Source: Eremophila alpestris peregrina
Taxonomy: Eukaryota; Chordata; Aves; Passeriformes; Alaudidae
NCBI GenBank assembly: GCA_009792885.1
Contig: WMCF01000003.1
Span: 9,880,831-9,944,830 of the forward strand
Reading direction: 5' to 3'
Length of the DNA stretch: 64,000 nucleotides
Both the position numbers and the translations under genes were made by a program. Positions 47,991 to 59,627 of the stretch are shown here, one piece after another. The notes beneath the pieces are model-generated. The model was not told the origin of the DNA. It saw only the letters and a list, made by a program, of their open reading frames with translations, and searched no databases. The stretch's first letter is position 1, and each line of letters opens with the position of its first letter.

Positions 47991-48720
47991 GTGTTGCAGC
48001 AGCTCTCTTTTTAGAGAGTAGAAATGAGCTGAGACACAGGCTTGTTTATCACAGCATGAAAAGGGTTTATTCTCTTTACAGCTCAGTCATCCTGACTCCA
48101 ACTATTCACTGACTCTGGCTGCAGCAAGCTCCTACTGGAGGTTTCCCCTGCAGCCTCTGCCTGATGGTTATTTCCTGCTAAACTTGACTGCATGGATTAG
48201 TTTGTAGACTCTGAATGCAGGCTTTTACCTAGTTAGATTAGGACTGCAGGTTCCAACAAGAGGTTCTAACTGCAGACCCAGACTGACTTTGCATCAGTGA
48301 TTCTCTCCCCAGCATCCTTTTTCATGATTCTCTTGTTCCCTCTTCCTCAAGGTTCCTCCCCCTTCATAATTCTCCCTCACCAGCTAAGCCACTCCTTTTT
48401 ATCACACTTATCTTTGTTGGATATAGCTTTGACTCATCCCGGGTGAGGCTTTATTGGGTAATTAACAAGGCTGTTATCAGGAACAAGGTCACCTGTATTC
48501 CCTTCTCCTACATTAAAGTAATTATCTTTGCAGTGATCAGGTCTGTTCTGAACCTTTGTTAAGTACTTTACTAAGGCCTGCATGTGTACATAAACAGTAT
48601 AGCTCATAATAAACAGATGTGACCTTCATCTCTTGGATGGTTACACGCCATTTCCAAGTAAGAAACCGCACTTACGGAGTGGTTTGTGAACAACAGTGAT
48701 GTTCCATTACATTTCACAGG
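47991..48720 (-). mobile_element. Probable minus-strand LTR or LTR-like repeat
   Basis: GC-richer sequence differs sharply from its surroundings. On the minus strand it ends GCTGCTGCAACA (plus 47991 onward), with AATAAACCC at about 48064-48072 and a TATA-like GATAAAAAGG near 48390-48402, the order expected for an LTR. The middle holds degenerate repeats of an ACTGCAGGTTCT-type unit (about 48120-48290). I could not find a convincing target duplication. A weak TTCAAG pair (47985-47990 and 48833-48838) would imply a longer element with a damaged end. The right boundary is therefore approximate and the class is inference. Confidence 0.45.
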
Positions 48721-48859
48721 TCCATGAAAAAATGATATGATTACACATCTTCTAGATTCAAAATTAAATTACATTTAAATGGTTTTGATATGTACAACTT
48801 GAGTAAAAGACTGCAAAAATGCACTCATCTATTTCAAGGTCACACAACTGGTTACTGAT

Positions 48860-48896
48860 AGATATCTTCCAACCAACCCATTCTATGATTCTTGAA
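48860..48896 (+). mobile_element. Short CR1 3' tail
   Basis: ATATCTTCCAACCAACCC, ATTCTATGATTCTTGA matches the terminal bases of the avian CR1 3' UTR on the plus strand. Only about 37 bp are recognisable. Confidence 0.65.
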
Positions 48897-50773
48897 AATT
48901 CTGCAGAAAACAAATCAAAATGCTTGAGTTGAAGTGAAAAGAATTAATTAAAAAAATTCTAAATGTTTGCAATTAATTACTCACTACTCATCTTGATGCA
49001 GTCAGTACTCCAGTCAACTACACAATTTTATATGTTTCCTTTTTTTATTCAGAGGGATCAAAGACAATTTAATAAGTACATATTAAAAGACATCTTGACC
49101 TTGATCCTGAAAGCTTCATTTAATGAAAAGTACCAACAGTCTTTTCTGATTAATATATCCTTATAATAAATACTACATAAATTGCATTCTGAATTACAAA
49201 AGAACAATTTCTATCCTCATTTGAAATTCAGAAAACACAGATTATGCTTTCAGGTGGCAAAAGCTCCAGGGTTTCCTGGCTGTCTTTTGTGTTACACAGT
49301 CTTGTAGAGTGCTAAGGGCTGACAGATGCTTATCAAACATTCATGTAAACACTGCTATCAAAGCTGTGTTTTCTGGTACTGGCTCCATACAAGAGGGTCA
49401 GCATGAAACATAATTAAAGGAAGGACAAAGCTAGAAATGTAATGGCACCAGTCCTTGCTGTATTAGAGGACTCACATAGTGTTCTCTTTAGCAAAGAACA
49501 ATAGTGCTAGATAAAAAGCAAATGATACAGAAATCAAGGATTAAGAATGGATTTTTTTTTAAGTGGTCACATATTTTAGAACACGAACCACAATTTCTTT
49601 CCAAGATAAGTATATAATTTCTTTTTTTTGGTCAAAATACTGCCAAAAGTGTTTTAGATAAAAAGCTCCAACCTTTGTATTCCAATGCCTGGCTTTAGAC
49701 ATTTACCTCATACTTAATATTCTTACTTTAATTATTATTGACAGTAATTCCTAAGTAATATTTTCATCTGTATGCCTAAAATATATGGCATAAAAAGTAA
49801 TGAAAGGGGAAATTCTTTTGGCACTAAATTCACATTTAGAGCTTATTGAGACCCTCATTGCTAGAACAACAAAAAAGACTCCTGCACTGCAGAGGTAACC
49901 ACTGTCATATTCACTATTAGCACAAACTGTAGTGCCACTCAAGGAACAAAATCTTCTGCTAATTAGGGTCAAGCAAAAGCAACTAACCTCTATTCTCTGA
50001 TACAAACAGGCTGAGCAGTCTGCTGCTAAGCCAGACATTTAAGGTCATCTAGGAAAAGCATTTGTCTTTTTGCCAACTAAGTCCAGGATCTTAAATTTCT
50101 TTCTGTATAGAAAACTTGTTAATTCCAGATTTTTCACATGAACCAAGAAGAAATATGATGCAAAAATAGTTCAGTGCACAGGAATATGCTATAAAATGTT
50201 TTCATGATCCTAGAAGCACTGACATCTTCTATTTTATAAATATATACTTCAGTCTTCAGGTTTCATATCTTTGTAGTTAAAGTAATTCTGAAGTTAATTG
50301 CAATAATCAAAAATAATTGGACTAACTAGGAAGTGAATGGGAACAAATAACCAGAGTTCATTTAATGTAAAATGTATTTTTGAAATTGATACCTGAACTC
50401 CTCTCTTATGTAACTCTTGGATAAAATCGTTTTTATCCAAGTTTTTTGAGAGAAGGTAGAGCTCAGAGTTAGGATTTAAATGGAAATGTAGTAGAGAAAG
50501 TACCACTGCCTGTATTTTGATTTTGTCTTTTTGATTTCTTCCTTACAAACTAATATGTTATCATTTTATTCACTAGTTCTATTTGTTTTGATGCTTTAAG
50601 TCTTGCACATGATTATGTTCTAAGACTAAAATTTTATGAAGGTACACCCATGTCAGTTATGTTACTCAAACTGATCAGAGAGTTCTGGACCTACAGTTCT
50701 ATCAATACTTATGTAAGTGCAAAACAACTTGCAATTTTCTACTTAGTATTCAAAAAGAGGAAAGAGTGTATCT
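48897..50773. other. Unique AT-rich DNA, no gene seen
   Basis: No gene or repeat family was recognised. The frame at 49751-50038 (95 codons, minus) has no known domain. Confidence 0.5.
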
Positions 50774-50779
50774 CAGTGT

Positions 50780-51087
50780 TGTCACCCTGAGTTTTAAGCC
50801 TTCTGATAAGTTGTAAGCTTGGAGTCAGTTTTTCCCATGGGTTTTCATGTAAATAACTGGTGTTGTTTTCTAACTAGCATAGATGTTTACATTCTTCTTA
50901 GTGGGATGGATTTCTTTGACAAGCATGTGTATTAGCCAGTGTGTGTGTAGAGGTGGTGCTTTCCTCCACCTATCAGAACCTTTTATTCCTTTTGCATAAA
51001 TATCACTGGAATTCAATAAACTCCCTTCTTTTTTCGCTTCCCTTCTTGACTGCGTGTCGTGTGACCTTTTTTGGTATCAGTGCGACA
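50780..51087 (+). mobile_element. Short solo LTR with perfect 6-bp target duplication
   Basis: A 308-bp element starts TGTCACCCTGAG and ends CAGTGCGACA. It is flanked by CAGTGT at 50774-50779 and 51088-51093, a perfect direct duplication. A TATA-like GCATAAATA lies at 50994-51002 and AATAAA at 51015-51020, both on the plus strand near the 3' end, as in a compact LTR. The CpG-containing TGCGTGTCGTGTGACC segment is part of U5. No internal viral sequence adjoins it. The family is not identified. Confidence 0.9.
51015..51020 (+). terminator. LTR polyadenylation signal (AATAAA)
   Basis: It lies 67 bp before the LTR 3' end, just downstream of the TATA-like word at 50994-51002. Confidence 0.65.
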
Positions 51088-51093
51088 CAGTGT

Positions 51094-51948
51094 GGTCAGA
51101 AGGAAATAAATTGAAGATGAATGTCACCTCAAGACTAAAGAAATGACACATATATGAAAGCCTATTCAATTTTTATGCAACACCAACATGAAAAATGCAG
51201 TGAAACAGCCATGAAAAACAGATCATAAGATAAATCGTCTGCTTCAAAAGTTTTGACCCCCAACACTGACCATCTGAGATCTTAGTTTGCTTGTTGTTTT
51301 CTTTTATTTTTCATTACTGTTTCTTTTTCTTTCAAAATGGTGGTTAAAATTTGGGGGTTATGTTTTGAGCTGTTTTGCCCATACATGTAAACAGTACATT
51401 TATAAGTAAACATGCCAGTACCAGCACATGAAGAGGACTTCAAAGATGCACAAGCTTGCAGTTAGTCTTTTTACTTCTACTTGATAATAGCATTGAAACA
51501 ACTTCTATTCTCTCAAATGGTGGAAATGTTGTAAGTCATAGAAGAGTGGCTCTCAGCAGTAGCAGTAGTAGGGAATACAACTTTAGCTCTGTATTTTTTC
51601 AAGTACTGCTGTGCATCACATCCGACACATCCACTTTCATGTTGTTGCCTGGCTCTCTGCCATCCACTACTACATCTTCTACAGCAACACAAATCTGAAT
51701 TTACAAGCACCTATAATAGCCTTCTTAATCCTTCTCAGTCTGAAAACCTGAAGCCAAGAGGAGAAAATAACTATCCATGCAAATAAGTCTTTGGATGAAA
51801 TCCAGATATAATACATCACCTAGCTCTAACAAGTGAGCCTGGTTCCTACAATCATGGTGCTTTTAAGGAGGGAAAGACATCACTGCTGACCTCATAGCTG
51901 GGCTGATGGCCAAATAAAAAATCTTTTCTATTTTCTGTACATAAATTT
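51094..51948. other. Unique DNA, no gene seen
   Basis: The overlapping sense and antisense frames at 51456-51710 are serine-rich and low-complexity. No feature was recognised. Confidence 0.5.
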
Positions 51949-52019
51949 CACTGCGTTAAAATAGTCAATACATTTCTGCAATTAATATGTATAAATGTAT
52001 TGACTATTTTAACTCAGTG
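51949..52019. repeat. 71-nt near-perfect hairpin (27-bp arms)
   Basis: The arm at 51949-51975 (CACTGCGTTAAAATAG...) is the reverse complement of 51993-52019 with a single mismatch (C at 51954 against a predicted A), around a 17-nt loop. Outside the arms TACAT...TCACTG and its complement recur with a bulge, so the stem may extend to about 51938-52028. It could be a palindromic miniature transposon, a recent fold-back inversion, or a miRNA-like precursor. No family was recognised. Confidence 0.85.
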
Positions 52020-54420
52020 AGATGTAGTTGAAATTACTGCATTCAGTGCAACTGCAAACATCTGGGGATAAAAAAGCCAACTTGCAAATTGAAATATATT
52101 CTAAAATTATATTAATTATATATGTAGAAACACATCTAAATGGAAAGATGAATATTTACTTGGTGCAAGAAGACATTCAAAAGAACACATATCATAAGAG
52201 TAATTGTATATACTAGAAAAGTCGTGAAAGAAAATAGATAAAGTAGGAATGCATTGTTTAGCTTACTATGGTGTCAAGGTTTGTATTTTTGAGGGTAGGA
52301 TAAATGTATCTGCAATGAGGGATGAAGGCTATAACACCACTTCAAATAGTAGAAAACCCCAAAAACAAACTTTCTGACTATGTAAAATTGATTCAGACAC
52401 AAAGGAGATCATTATAGCCTCAATATCTGTCAGCTGTCCTCTCCAATGGATGCAACATTCATGGGATGGCTATCATAATTTATACATAAGCTGCGACATT
52501 GATCTATGACTCAAACAAAAAATCACTGCTGAATGATGTGAACATGCATCACAGAAGCAAAAATAGAGTTGCAAATATCAAAACTCATTACCCTTCTCAT
52601 CTTCCTTGTTTTTCTGCTCTTCATAATAGGGATTTATTAACTATGAAAGAATAATATCAAGTAATTTTTTTTAGTTATTGTGCAATTGTGTTTATTTAAA
52701 ATTAATTTTTTTCATTTTGAGAAGCTGACCACAGTTGTGCTCACAGTTGACCACAGTGTGAATAGAAAGTAGGTCCTGTCCCTTTTGTAATCTTATGAGG
52801 ACCTGGTTTGGTAACCCAGATGAAACAAACTGGTTAGTCAAGGATTGGGTTTGCCATTTCATCAGACCCTAAGCAGAATGAGAACAATAAAACAAACATT
52901 TTGATTATAGTTTCAGCTTTTTATTCATGGTACTTTTCATATTGAAATCAAAGAAGCTGGCATGGTCTGTTCAACAGAGTCCACTGGTGTTTCATCAGCT
53001 GTTGATGAGATTTTTGTGTTAACGTGGCAAATCATTTTGGTGTCATTGTGTGTGAATCATTTACAGAGAAGTCTAACCATAACCAAAGATAGGTGACAAC
53101 ACACAAGAGGACATATTGCTGTATGAGTGCTCACCATTCATCGTGCATTAAAGTGCTCCTTTGATATTGGCTCGTGCAAAATGGCACAGTCTCTCACAAA
53201 CTGAGCAAGTATATATGCTGACATTAGTAAAACTGCTGCACTGCTTTGCTTCTCTCCATACAGATAATTCCAAAAGGCAATTTTCTCATAATATTTTTTC
53301 TTGTAGAGTAGCATCTCATTACCCATGTACATTGTATTGATTAACAAGTGTAGCTCTTTTCTATGTGTATAGCACATTTTACCTCCGAGGACTCTACTGT
53401 TTTAATAGAATTAACTCTGAGAGGAAAATATTAATCTTCAAGGCAAGACAATGCTGTTAAAAAACCAGCATCTTTTAATTAAAAAGCTTACATCAGAAGA
53501 ATGACTATGTGAAGTCAATGCTTCCTTGTGATGTTGGAAACAGCCACAAGTGATCTTTTTCTTTTCTTATAGCAGTGTTCGTTTATCCCACTGAGAGAGC
53601 AAATGAGTTCCACCCAGCTACTGAAGAGTTTTAGAATTTTATTGAAGAAGCTCAAAACAGAGGTTCCCTTTGTTATGTATATGTATAAAGGCCTGATCAA
53701 AAGCACAGGGAACCAGAGGGAGCCTTTCTTACAATGTATTCTTGTCTTAAAAGATGAGTTTTATTGCCATCTTCTCAGTCACAAGTTTTCTTTGTGTATA
53801 ACAGTGGAGCATTCTGCACAGCTACTGCTTTTTTGTAGTTACTAGCAAAAAATTTTCCAGATTGGTTAAGGACAATTTGGCTGATCTAGTACATATTCCT
53901 GTTAACATATTATGCAACCTGGAGTTTAAAATTTCTATTATAACCTTTAACCTTCACTCTTTTTTGAATCAGAGTTTCAACCATCCTTGACACTGTACTT
54001 TTTTTTCAAGAAGATTAAATTTCAAAGCAGTTCTAAAATTTTGATATGAATTTTGATAAGTCCAGAGAATGAAAAAAATGGAGGAGCAATGAGTGAGAGA
54101 AAGCCGACCAACATTTTTTGCCTTGGCATATGACACACTGGAATAGTTCAAAAAGTCCTTGGAGGATGTTAAAACCCTCCCCCCAAAAAGTGAGAAAATG
54201 AATGTAAATGCTTCTCAAACAAAAAGAAGATTGCAAAATGGCTTCATTGCAATAAGCAGTTAATTTCAGTAAAAGCAGTCATATGAGCAACTTTCTTGTA
54301 AACTGCTCTTAAACCTTGTACATAAATGCAGACTAAGAACTAGTTATTGGGAGTTGAAACCATAAAATTTAAAAGCATAATAGGCAGATCTGTATCATTT
54401 TTTAAAACAGGAGAATGAAA
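52020..54420. other. Unique AT-rich DNA, no gene seen
   Basis: Frames of 60-80 codons at 52028-52216, 53138-53377 and 53515-53845 overlap on both strands and are unidentifiable. Confidence 0.5.
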
Positions 54421-54502
54421 AACCACTGGAGCAAGCTACCAAGAAAAGTGTCAGCTTCTTTTTCTCTTGCTAAATTCCTGGTTAAACCTGGTTGCATTCT
54501 TA
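54421..54502 (+). mobile_element. Possible old CR1 C-terminal/3' fragment
   Basis: CCACTGGAGCAAGCTACCAAGA followed after a short gap by TAAATTCCTGG and AACCTGGTTGCATTCTTA parallels the CR1 block CACTGGAACAGGTTGCCCAGAG, then ATTCAAAACCCGACTGGAC. It is short and highly diverged, so chance similarity is possible. Confidence 0.35.
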
Positions 54503-56447
54503 CCAAGTATAGTTTATACAAAAAGTGATGATGATTTGGTCAAACTTTCATCATTGAGTTCAATGTAGACATAATTGAATAAAATGTAATGTAGTGGGAC
54601 AGATTTAATAGTGTTTTCTGCATTTAAAGTCTAATAAACTGAATATCTAGACTTTGGAATATATGGTATAGTTTTAAAAATACTACTGTACGTTTTATTT
54701 TAACCAATTTGTAAATTTCATTAGATATTCATATTCATTTCTCAGCAAGGACTGTTAGACAGCTTTCAAGTAAATATGCTATTGAGAAGAAAAAGGTTAT
54801 TTTAAGTTGTAGATATCGCCACTAAGTTGAAGAAAAGCATCCTTTGATGAGCTACTTCAAAGTTGTATGTTTGGGGATTTTGATGATAAGAAAAACTTGT
54901 TTATCTAAATCAGATATTAAGGATGCATAATATATACTGAGAATGTTAGTTTTGTTGCCCAGAAATGCCAGATTTTGAATAATCAATCAATATTCTTTGG
55001 CCCAGAATGCAAAGCTCTGGAATGACTTTCTGGGAGGAACCTTTCATGACAGCCAGCAATCTGTCAACAGGTTACCAGGGTAACCTTTGTGCAAACATTC
55101 ATAACACTGTGTACTTAATTTCAGTCTATTCATTTACTGTTGTTATTTCTTTCCTTATCTTCCAATAAGAGAGATGTGTAGAGCTTAAAAGCTAAGCCCT
55201 AGAAATAAAATAAAATGAAATGTTGCAGGAAATAAACCTACAACATTTATTTAATATTTGATTCCTGTCAGCTTTGTCTTACTTTCTATGTTTGATAGTT
55301 TCTAAGAGAAAAACTTAAACCTCCATCAAAGAACTGTCACTGGCATCCTCTACTCTACAAGGTGCAAAGTGACTAAAGATGCTCTTTTTTCCCCATGTAA
55401 TGCACAGCAAATATAGTTACAATTTGTTATTATTTATTTATTTGAAAATAGTGTGGACATTTCAACCCAACTGTTCACAATCTTTTTCTCTTAGGCTATA
55501 GCAGTTAAAAACTTGACTGTAAAGCATATTCATCAACATCTGCCTCTGTCAATGAATTATTGGATCTAGTTAATTACCTGGCATCAATATATTTGAAGCA
55601 AATTGATTGTTTTGATCCTATGAAATATGTATGCAGTTGTTACCACATTAAGCCAGGCTCTCAGGCTTTGCACATGTCAAAAAAAAATCTGCTGTGTATT
55701 TGAATATGTGCCATCGTGACTGCCACATTGAAATATTTCTTTCAGAGCATTTTAAATGAAACATTATTCTTTCAGTTTTATGGTATTACCTAGTTGTTTT
55801 ACACTGATGATGATGGGCTATATCAGCATCTCTGCAGCTTCCTCCATGCAATCTGGTTCATTTTAATGTAATGTTTATGAAATGGGCTTATATTTCATTT
55901 CTTCCCTCTGAATATTATTCTATTTAAGTCTGGCTATACTCTTCTTCAATGACATCTGCAAAAGAACTTAATATCATCTAGCGTGACCTGCATTGTGGAG
56001 CTTCTTTTATCCTGCAGGAATGTAATTATTTTAAAAAGACTATCCAGTAATTTGCAACTGGATACCATCATGCTCTCTGCTAAAAGACTCACACAGCTGA
56101 GAGAAATTTATCATGTATTTATGGGGAAATGTTACAGTTAGGCTGACTACATTGAAAGAGAGTGCTCTTGCCTTTCAACTAAGGAGAAAGCTTTGCAGGT
56201 TTTAACCTGCAGCAAGACTGCCCATCTGACATTCACTTCTCTCAGAACCATGAACTAAAAAGCTTCCCTTTCAGTAGGTTTTTTTTTTTTTCACTTTATT
56301 TCTTTCAGTAGAGTAGGATAGGATAACACCTAGGAAATGAAAAGTAACTGCACTTGAGTAGGGACTGGCATATTTCCTCTAAGAAGTTACTATAATGCAG
56401 GAAAGTGAAACAGCTGATGTGATAAGTGTTTTCCGCCTTTAGTTACT
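54503..56447. other. Unique AT-rich DNA, no gene seen
   Basis: No gene was recognised. The X-box-like palindrome at 55069-55086 is listed separately. Confidence 0.5.
55069..55086. promoter_or_regulatory. RFX X-box-like near-palindrome
   Basis: AGGTTACC and GGTAACCT flank a 2-base centre (AG). The core GTTACC-N2-GGTAAC fits the generic RFX-factor half-site pattern GTNRCC-N(0-3)-RGYAAC. Whether it is bound is unknown. Confidence 0.35.
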
Positions 56448-56894
56448 GTGGCCACTCTGAGATACAGTAATGACTATTTCAGCTGTACCTTACAATTTTC
56501 TCAGCTCTGTAAAAAATATGAATATGTTCAGAAATGTACTTCAGTTCAGATGAAAAATAAGTTATTTGGATATTGTACTCATCCAGGAAGTGAAGCCAAA
56601 GAAACCAGAAAACTAGCCATTAGATTTGGGCCCTGGGACGTGTCATGGGTCATAAAAGAAGACAGGGAAGACAGGAAAGGGTTCTGGATTGTTTGGGGGC
56701 TGCCTCTGGTCTGGTGGGTCTATCTGCCCAGCAGAGGAGGCTGCAGTGCCACATGGTATCTATCACATGGCTCATCCTGTAGGACCATCATGCCAGTGTT
56801 TATTCCATTGATGATTTTAGGACAGACTCTCTGTATGGTTCTACAGTGCACATCTCTTGAGATCAGTAAGGTATATAATAGCATAGAAAAATAG
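56448..56894 (+). other. 148-codon open frame of doubtful coding status
   Basis: This is the longest open frame in the window: ATG at 56448, stop ending at 56894. The product would be rich in Cys and Trp in its second half and has no domain, signal peptide pattern or repeat I recognise. There is no CpG-rich promoter upstream. One frame of this size is not surprising among six frames of 64 kb. I regard it as chance or as an unrecognised repeat fragment. Confidence 0.2.
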
Positions 56895-59525
56895 CTTGGA
56901 GTGTATATGTTTGAAACCTAACTAGAATTGTGATATGTTTTTTGGGTTGTTTGGCTTGAATATCCCACTGATAAGCGTTACTCACTCAAACCCAAGTTTA
57001 TCAAATAAGGATTATTTTCAGTTTATTTCCAGTGAAAAGACATTTTGCTTTCCATTTCAACTTCCCATTTTGGTATCCCATTTTGATATCTCTGAAACTT
57101 ACATAGGAAACATCCCATTAGCCAACTTGTGCAGTTCACTTATAGAAAATAAGTGAAAATGTTTGAAAACAGAATTCTTTATCTGTACTGTAGATGAGAG
57201 ATGGCATATTCATTTTGTCATTCTTTCTTCCAACTGATTTTTTTTTAATAACAGCTATTGTCTGAAAACTTGAAATCACTGACCATGTAGAAATTTTACA
57301 ATTAGACATTGCTGGGCCCATGTTTTCAATGAAATATGTACATAAATATGATTAACTTTATCTGATTAAAAATAAACACATTTGAGCTTTTTACTTTCAT
57401 ACATGAAAATTATATTCATATGTGTTTGACAAAAAATTATGATAATCTGTTATCACAAGATGTGAATATAATATAGAGCATATGCTGAAAGTAAGTTAGA
57501 AATTCATATGTTGAAGCCACAATATTAAAATCTCAAATTTTCAGCATGTAAATCTACATGCTACAACATAATTTTTTTTTTCTCAAACAAATATTGCAGC
57601 ATTTTGAGAAGTAGAGAATAAGGGAAGAAAAGTGCATTCAATCACAATACTGCATTTAGGTTCTGTCTTAGCCAGTGTTTTCCCAGTTTTAATAAGGACT
57701 GAAGAACACACTGAACTTTTTCTCAGAAGAAAAAGTATTCACTATAAATTAAAGATTTCTAAATTGAGATAATCAAAACCCATGGATACAACAGCTGAGT
57801 AACAGAAAAATCAATCTGAATTTATGATGCTGTTTAATGTTTGTTAGAATGTTTGTTTACTCCCCACTGGTGACTTATCTAAACAATAGGCCCTCACGAA
57901 GACATTTGTTAGAAACAGTTACTGGCACAGGTATAACTTAGATATATGAGTGTAAGTTTATTCACTTGCATGTAAAATGTTTGTTTGAATAAAATACATA
58001 TTTAATATGCTTTATAAATATATATATATTATAGTTATGTTGGTTTTTGAAAAGAAGGATCAGAAAACAGAATAGTATAAATAGGTTACTTCAGGTATTT
58101 ATTTTATTGAAACATTACATATTGTTTTGGAATTTTATCATGCATCATTTTAAAATGGGTTGAGCCAGATCCTCAATCTGCAAAAACTGCAGACAGCATT
58201 CACTTGACACCTTTGAAGCTTTTGAAAAGTTATAGTGAAGAACTAGGAACAATCCCTACTGAAGCTGTTTGAAAGTTTTTAAAAATTTACATTTGAATTT
58301 GCATTTGCAAGTTAAATTTACAGCGTGGTTGCTCTCCCTATGGTGTTTGTTGAATCGAAAATGATGTTTTTGGCTGAGTATTGAACATAACTTAAATTTC
58401 AGCTAAAACAGACCAGCTATTCTTTGGAAATAGATAAAAATCATCTTTATGAAACAAATAATATCATTTGAGTGAAGAAATCTTTTCATACTTCAATCAA
58501 GGACTCTCAGTTGGGGAGCTGGAGAAAGGGAGAGTATCAACATGAGGTCAGAGAACTGTTTTGTTATCTGTGTGAAAGACACCTGCCTTTGGCTAACTTA
58601 CAAACTCCTAAAAATGTTGTTTGCACATGGTAAATATGGGTTTGTGTGTGTCTGCCAACACGGTCTCAGAAGATGCCATCTGCATTGAGCATGTGGCAGC
58701 ACGAGGAGAATCTTTGTGGGTTCCAGGGTCCACTGAGGTTATGGGCACACAAACCACAAGCAAGAGGGCTCCTGCCTGAGCATGTAACAATGCACTTGCT
58801 GTTTCCTTTGTGACACTAGCAGAAGAAGGTGTAACATATGCAAAACCCAAATGTATGAACAAACCCAGCTACAAACTATTATGATGCAAATGTTTTCCTA
58901 ACTTAACAAACTTCTACTCATGTAGGGAAACATATTCATGACATTGACTACAGCTACCTTACCTATGTTCTTTGTAAAGACATTCATCTTTTCACTGTTG
59001 TGTTTCACTAATGAGATGGCATTAGGATCTACCAAAGAAAAGCTTCATTGGTATTTCACAGATTTTACAGCAAATTAAAACTAGATGAAAATAAAATGAT
59101 CAAGTAATTTTCAGAGTTACTTTTCCTTTATTAACAAGAAAACCAGATTGCTACACAAATGAGATGATTAAATATACCTTTTACACAAAGAATATTCCAA
59201 GAAATGAATCAGTATTTTCAGTAAATACTGTGATCCAAGTTATCTTATTACATTAGGTTTGTACCTTTCATGGTATTTGCTTTTGATTGCTGTTTTGTTT
59301 CTTGTTGTAAATGTCAACAACTTGCAGCCTGAAGTAATTATTAGGGAAAGTGATAGCATATTTGTTAGTGGTGGAAATGCCAGAAGTACTGTGTCTTCTG
59401 CTTCCCCCCCTCAGTTAAATGCTATTATTTTTGCCAGACATGTTGGCACATTATTGTGAGTTCGCACAGTGAAGATGATTTCCATCACTTCCATGGTGAT
59501 GAAAAAGGATGCTGTGAGAAAGAAA
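56895..59525. other. Unique AT-rich DNA, no gene seen
   Basis: A slightly GC-richer patch at 58640-58850 has an 84-codon minus frame without known domain. A (TA)n stretch lies at about 58018-58030. No other feature was recognised. Confidence 0.5.
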
Positions 59526-59627
59526 ACATTTTACATGAGAAAAGAAGCACAGAGAAATTAAACAACTTGCCTAAGGTCACACGGGAAGCTTCTAAGAGAG
59601 GTGTGATTCAAAGAGAAGTCTTCTGAA
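59526..59627 (-). mobile_element. MIR-type SINE core remnant
   Basis: The plus strand shows, in order, CATTTTACATGAGAAAAG, GCACAGAGAAATTAAACAAC, TTGCCTAAGGTCACACGG, then GTGATTCAAAGAGAAGTCTTCTG. These match the reverse complement of the MIR SINE (CATTTTACAGATGAGGAAAC, GGCACAGAGAGGTTAAG, CTTGCCCAAGGTCACACAG, GGGATTCGAACCCAGGTCT). The SINE is therefore on the minus strand. About 100 bp survive. The word order and the conserved AAGGTCACAC core make chance unlikely. Confidence 0.72.

Noticed and set aside
48833..48860. Second MIR-like core (CAAGGTCACACAACTGG)
   Set aside because: Only about 15-17 bases match and the flanks do not follow the MIR order.
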